Origin: DATLZB01 sp035574175
GTDB taxonomy: Bacteria > Pseudomonadota > Alphaproteobacteria > Rhizobiales > Hyphomicrobiaceae
Direction of reading: 5' to 3'
Assembly (NCBI GenBank): GCA_035574175.1
Contig: DATLZB010000012.1
Span: 30,199-94,198 of the forward strand
DNA length: 64,000 nt
Below are positions 61,686 through 64,000 of the stretch, in pieces (position 1 is the stretch's first letter; every line of letters starts with the position of its first letter). The notes beneath the pieces are model-generated. The model worked only from the letters and a program-made list of their open reading frames with translations, was not told the origin of the DNA and searched no databases. The translations under genes were made by a program, and so were the position numbers.

Positions 61686-62240
61686 TTACCTGCCACTACC
61701 GACCGAACGCCGGGCACGGTAGCTCCAGGCAGGCTCGGCCAAGTCCCGCCAGATGCCGAGCCCGCGCGAACGCGCCGCCGCCTCGTCCGCGACATAGCTG
61801 TGCGCGTACCGGTCGAACGCCCACGCCAAGCCGGCACGCACCATCTCTGCGTTGATCTCATGCCCGCCCGCTGTGCAAACGCCGAGTACGCGGCCATAGC
61901 TGTCGTGTCCCCTGGCATGGCACACGACGCCACCGTCGGCGATGAGCCGCGCCAAATGCGCTGCCGCCCATCGCCCGCAGGGCCAAGCAGCGTACCGATG
62001 ACCGCCGCACGTCTGGTCAAGCTCCGGGGCGTCGATCCCGAACAATCTGATGCGCATACCGGAAAGCGCGATGGTGTCGCCGTCGATCGCATATGCCGAC
62101 CCGGTGATCGCAGTCGCTGTAGGTGGCGCCCACATCATGCTCACGAGGAAAAGCAACCCGCCGAGAACTGCGGCGAGGCCAAGAGCTCCGACCTGCCGGG
62201 TTGCATAGGTCGGGTGAAACGCTCGCGCAAATTGCAGCAT
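61686..62240 (-). CDS. Thermonuclease (SNase) family protein, membrane-anchored or secreted
   Basis: A 184-residue protein with an N-terminal hydrophobic segment (about 20-40, signal anchor) followed by the SNase fold. YAIDGDTIALSGMRIRLFGIDAPEL has the calcium-binding Asp and the catalytic Arg, and SYGRVLGVC and WAFDRYAHSYV follow. It may degrade nucleic acid outside the cytoplasm. Start set at the ATG 62240; a TTG at 62303 is in frame but has no ribosome binding site. Confidence 0.85.
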   Translation of the reverse strand: MLQFARAFHPTYATRQVGALGLAAVLGGLLFLVSMMWAPPTATAITGSAYAIDGDTIALSGMRIRLFGIDAPELDQTCGGHRYAAWPCGRWAAAHLARLIADGGVVCHARGHDSYGRVLGVCTAGGHEINAEMVRAGLAWAFDRYAHSYVADEAAARSRGLGIWRDLAEPAWSYRARRSVGSGR

Positions 62241-62430
62241 GAGCGAAGCGTGCCCGATTCTCGCGGCACGAGGGAGGCGGAACCGTGGCTTTTCCTTTCG
62301 CAATCATGTCCGAAAGCATGCCAATGTTGTAACGGCGTATCGAATCGTACCTATTCAGGGCGCCCTATCGTGACCTGGTGCGCGAGCACCTGTGCGTACC
62401 GTCGGTAGGCCTGTGTCCGGACGAGCACCC

Positions 62431-63510
62431 ATGAACATTCTTGTTCTGGCTGGGGACGGCATCGGTCCTGAGATCACCGAAGCGACGCTCACCCTGCTCC
62501 GCGCCGTCGATCGCAGGTTCAATTTAGGGTTGGCCTTCGATCACATGGAGATCGGCTGGGCAGCCCACCGCCGGACCGGCTCAACGCTGCCCGCCACGGT
62601 ATTGGAGGCCGCCCGCCGCGCCGCCGGCACCATCCTCGGGCCCATCTCGCACCTCGACTACCCGCCGGCCGAGCACGGGGGCATCAACGTCTCCGCCGCC
62701 TTCCGCAAGGAGCTCGATCTTTTCGCCAACATTCGCCCGGCCCGCACCCGCCGGGGCGTGCCCCACGTTGGCCGCGCCATGGACCTCGTCATCGTGCGCG
62801 AGAACACGGAAGGGTTCTACGCCGACCGCAACATGGCGGTCGGCTCCGGCGAGTTCATGCCCGAGCCCGGCATGGCGCTTGCCATTCGCAAGGTGACTGG
62901 CCGCGCCTGCCGCCGTATCGCCCAGAGCGCATTTGATCTCGCTCGCCGGCGGCGCCAAAAGGTGACGGCGGTTCACAAGGCTAACGTGCTCAGAATCTCC
63001 GAGGCGCTGTTTTTGGCCGAGGTCCGCCATGTGGCGGCAAACTACCCCGACGTCGCCTTCGAGGAGGTGCTCATCGACGCCATGGCCGCCCTGCTGGTCC
63101 GCGAGCCCTCCCGCTTCGACGTGGTGGTGACCACCAACATGTTCGGCGACATCCTGTCGGACGAGGCGTCCGAACTCGCAGGCGGTCTCGGCCTCGCCGG
63201 CAGCCTCAATGCCGGTAGCGAGTACGCCGTCGCCCAGGCGCAGCACGGCTCCGCCCCCGACATCGCCGGCAAGGACCAGGCAAACCCCGTGTCGCTGATG
63301 CTATCGGCGGCCATGCTGCTCGACTGGCTCGCCGACCGGCAGGATCGGCGCGACCTCGCCGAGGCGGCAGGGGCGATCGAAACGACCGTCGATCAGCTGC
63401 TTGCTGATCCTGCTCGACGCACCGCCGACCTCGGCGGTCCGCTCGGCACCGCCGCTTTCGCGAGCGCAGCGGCGGCCGCCGTATTGGCGGGCGGAACGGC
63501 GGTTACCTGA
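62431..63510 (+). CDS. Isocitrate/isopropylmalate/tartrate dehydrogenase-family protein
   Basis: A 359-residue beta-decarboxylating dehydrogenase. NILVLAGDGIGPEITEATL, VRENTEGFYADRNM, VHKANVLRISE and VTTNMFGDILSDEASELAGGLGLAGS contain the substrate Arg/Tyr/Lys and metal-Asp sites of the family. The REN-T-E-GFYADRN wording points to tartrate/3-isopropylmalate-like enzymes other than LeuB. The gene for a TctC-type binding protein follows 110 bases on, so the substrate may be an imported di- or tricarboxylate; that is inference. Confidence 0.87.
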   Translation: MNILVLAGDGIGPEITEATLTLLRAVDRRFNLGLAFDHMEIGWAAHRRTGSTLPATVLEAARRAAGTILGPISHLDYPPAEHGGINVSAAFRKELDLFANIRPARTRRGVPHVGRAMDLVIVRENTEGFYADRNMAVGSGEFMPEPGMALAIRKVTGRACRRIAQSAFDLARRRRQKVTAVHKANVLRISEALFLAEVRHVAANYPDVAFEEVLIDAMAALLVREPSRFDVVVTTNMFGDILSDEASELAGGLGLAGSLNAGSEYAVAQAQHGSAPDIAGKDQANPVSLMLSAAMLLDWLADRQDRRDLAEAAGAIETTVDQLLADPARRTADLGGPLGTAAFASAAAAAVLAGGTAVT

Positions 63511-63620
63511 TTGGGGTAGCTTTGATACCCTTATCTGCGTAATCTGCTCAAAAGCGAGCGGTCCGTTCGCACCCGCATTCTGCGGTTTAAGAATAATGCG
63601 CGCCGGGGAGGATCAGAGGA

Positions 63621-64000
63621 ATGCAGCCAGGACTCTATTGGCAATGGGTGCCGGCTTTGACCCTCGCCTTGGCCCTTGCCGCGGGGCCGGCTCCCGCCGG
63701 CGCGGTCGACTTCAGCGGCAAGACGATCGAATGGGTGATCCCGTTCGGTGTTGCCGGGGGCTCCGATGTGTGGGCGCGGTTCAACGCGCCCATCCTGAGC
63801 AAGTATCTGCCGGGCAAGCCGGTGATTGTCGTGAAGAATGTGCCGGGCGGCGGCTCGATCACGGGCACGAACCAGTTCGCGGCGACCGCCAAGCCGGATG
63901 GGCTCACCATTCTCGGCACCTCGGGCTCCACCCAGTTCCCCTACCTGCTCGGCGACCCGCGGGTGAAGTACGACTACACGAAGTGGCACGTCGTGCTCGG
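63621..64000 (+). CDS. Tripartite tricarboxylate transporter substrate-binding protein (TctC family), truncated by window edge
   Basis: The frame opens at the ATG 63621 and runs off the end after 126 codons. A signal peptide (hydrophobic residues about 10-27, cut near PAGA) is followed by FSGKTIEWVIPFGVAGGSDVW, PVIVVKNVPGGGSITGTNQF and ATAKPDGLTILGTS, the hallmark blocks of TctC/Bug periplasmic binding proteins. GGGGAGGA lies 8 bases before the start. The membrane components TctA and TctB should lie beyond the window. Likely ligand: an organic acid. Confidence 0.9.
   Translation, partial: MQPGLYWQWVPALTLALALAAGPAPAGAVDFSGKTIEWVIPFGVAGGSDVWARFNAPILSKYLPGKPVIVVKNVPGGGSITGTNQFAATAKPDGLTILGTSGSTQFPYLLGDPRVKYDYTKWHVVL

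Noticed and set aside
1..64000. CRISPR arrays, tRNA/rRNA genes, insertion sequences, prophage genes
   Set aside because: I looked for regularly spaced repeats, tRNA-like cloverleaf signatures, transposase motifs and terminal inverted repeats and saw none.

Overview
The window is GC-rich and tightly packed. Many genes share 1-8 bp stop/start overlaps, and GTG and TTG starts recur. Gene content suggests an alphaproteobacterium, most likely of the Hyphomicrobiales type: an ExoY-like short sugar transferase, an ExoX-like small membrane protein, a TctC-type binding protein, a MoeA-PBP fusion, DUF1028 and an Mrp-type antiporter subunit. This is inference from gene families; there is no rRNA or other marker gene here.

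About 49 kb (1.77-50.99 kb) is one large surface-polysaccharide locus, made of blocks on alternating strands. (1) 1.8-9.8 kb: a CDP/dTDP-sugar block with an RmlC-like epimerase, an SDR, a DUF4910 hydrolase, a PIG-L deacetylase, glucose-1-phosphate cytidylyltransferase, a zinc-ribbon methyltransferase, a TylF-type methyltransferase and a 2OG-Fe(II) oxygenase. (2) 10.0-16.8 kb: an ExoX-like membrane protein, then a heptose block with GT4, GmhB, GT9, HldE, HldD and GmhA, which is the complete ADP-heptose pathway. (3) 17.4-20.1 kb: a CgeB-like glycosyltransferase and a Wzx-type flippase. (4) 20.2-25.3 kb: an overlapping three-gene operon led by an acyl-AMP ligase/carrier-protein/left-handed-helix acyltransferase fusion. 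(5) 25.6-27.0 kb: a WbpA-like UDP-HexNAc dehydrogenase. (6) 27.0-36.4 kb, minus strand: SDR, Gfo/Idh, FemAB, ChbG deacetylase, GNAT-like protein, O-antigen ligase/polymerase, GT4 and a secreted beta-helix protein. (7) 36.8-43.9 kb, plus strand: a membrane protein, a protein with a duplicated Cys-rich domain, a Gfo/Idh protein, an ExoY-like sugar transferase and a Wzc-type tyrosine autokinase. (8) 44.0-51.0 kb, minus strand: a toroid protein, NodB-like deacetylase, GT2, WbpE, WbpD and WbpB homologues, and the Wza export lipoprotein.

Together these support a Wzx/Wzy-type pathway. The ExoY-like enzyme would load the first sugar, glycosyltransferases would extend the unit with heptose and a di-N-acetylated uronic acid (WbpA/B/E/D set), and deacetylases, methyltransferases, FemAB/GNAT proteins and the acyl-ligase fusion would decorate it. 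Wzx would flip it, the WaaL/Wzy-type protein would polymerise or ligate it, and Wzc/Wza would export it.

On either side lie ordinary genes: an Mrp-type antiporter subunit at the left edge, and on the right a metallophosphatase, two tandem MoeA paralogues (one fused to a periplasmic-binding-protein-like domain), a GST, a membrane-anchored J-domain protein, a VOC protein, an ABC-2 exporter pair, DUF1028, a nuclease, an isopropylmalate/tartrate-dehydrogenase-like enzyme and a truncated TctC-type gene. I saw no tRNA, rRNA, CRISPR array or insertion sequence.

The points most worth follow-up are the ligase-carrier-acyltransferase fusion operon, the duplicated Cys-rich protein, the phased direct repeats upstream of wza, the twin hairpins upstream of the SDR-led decoration operon, and the J-domain membrane protein.
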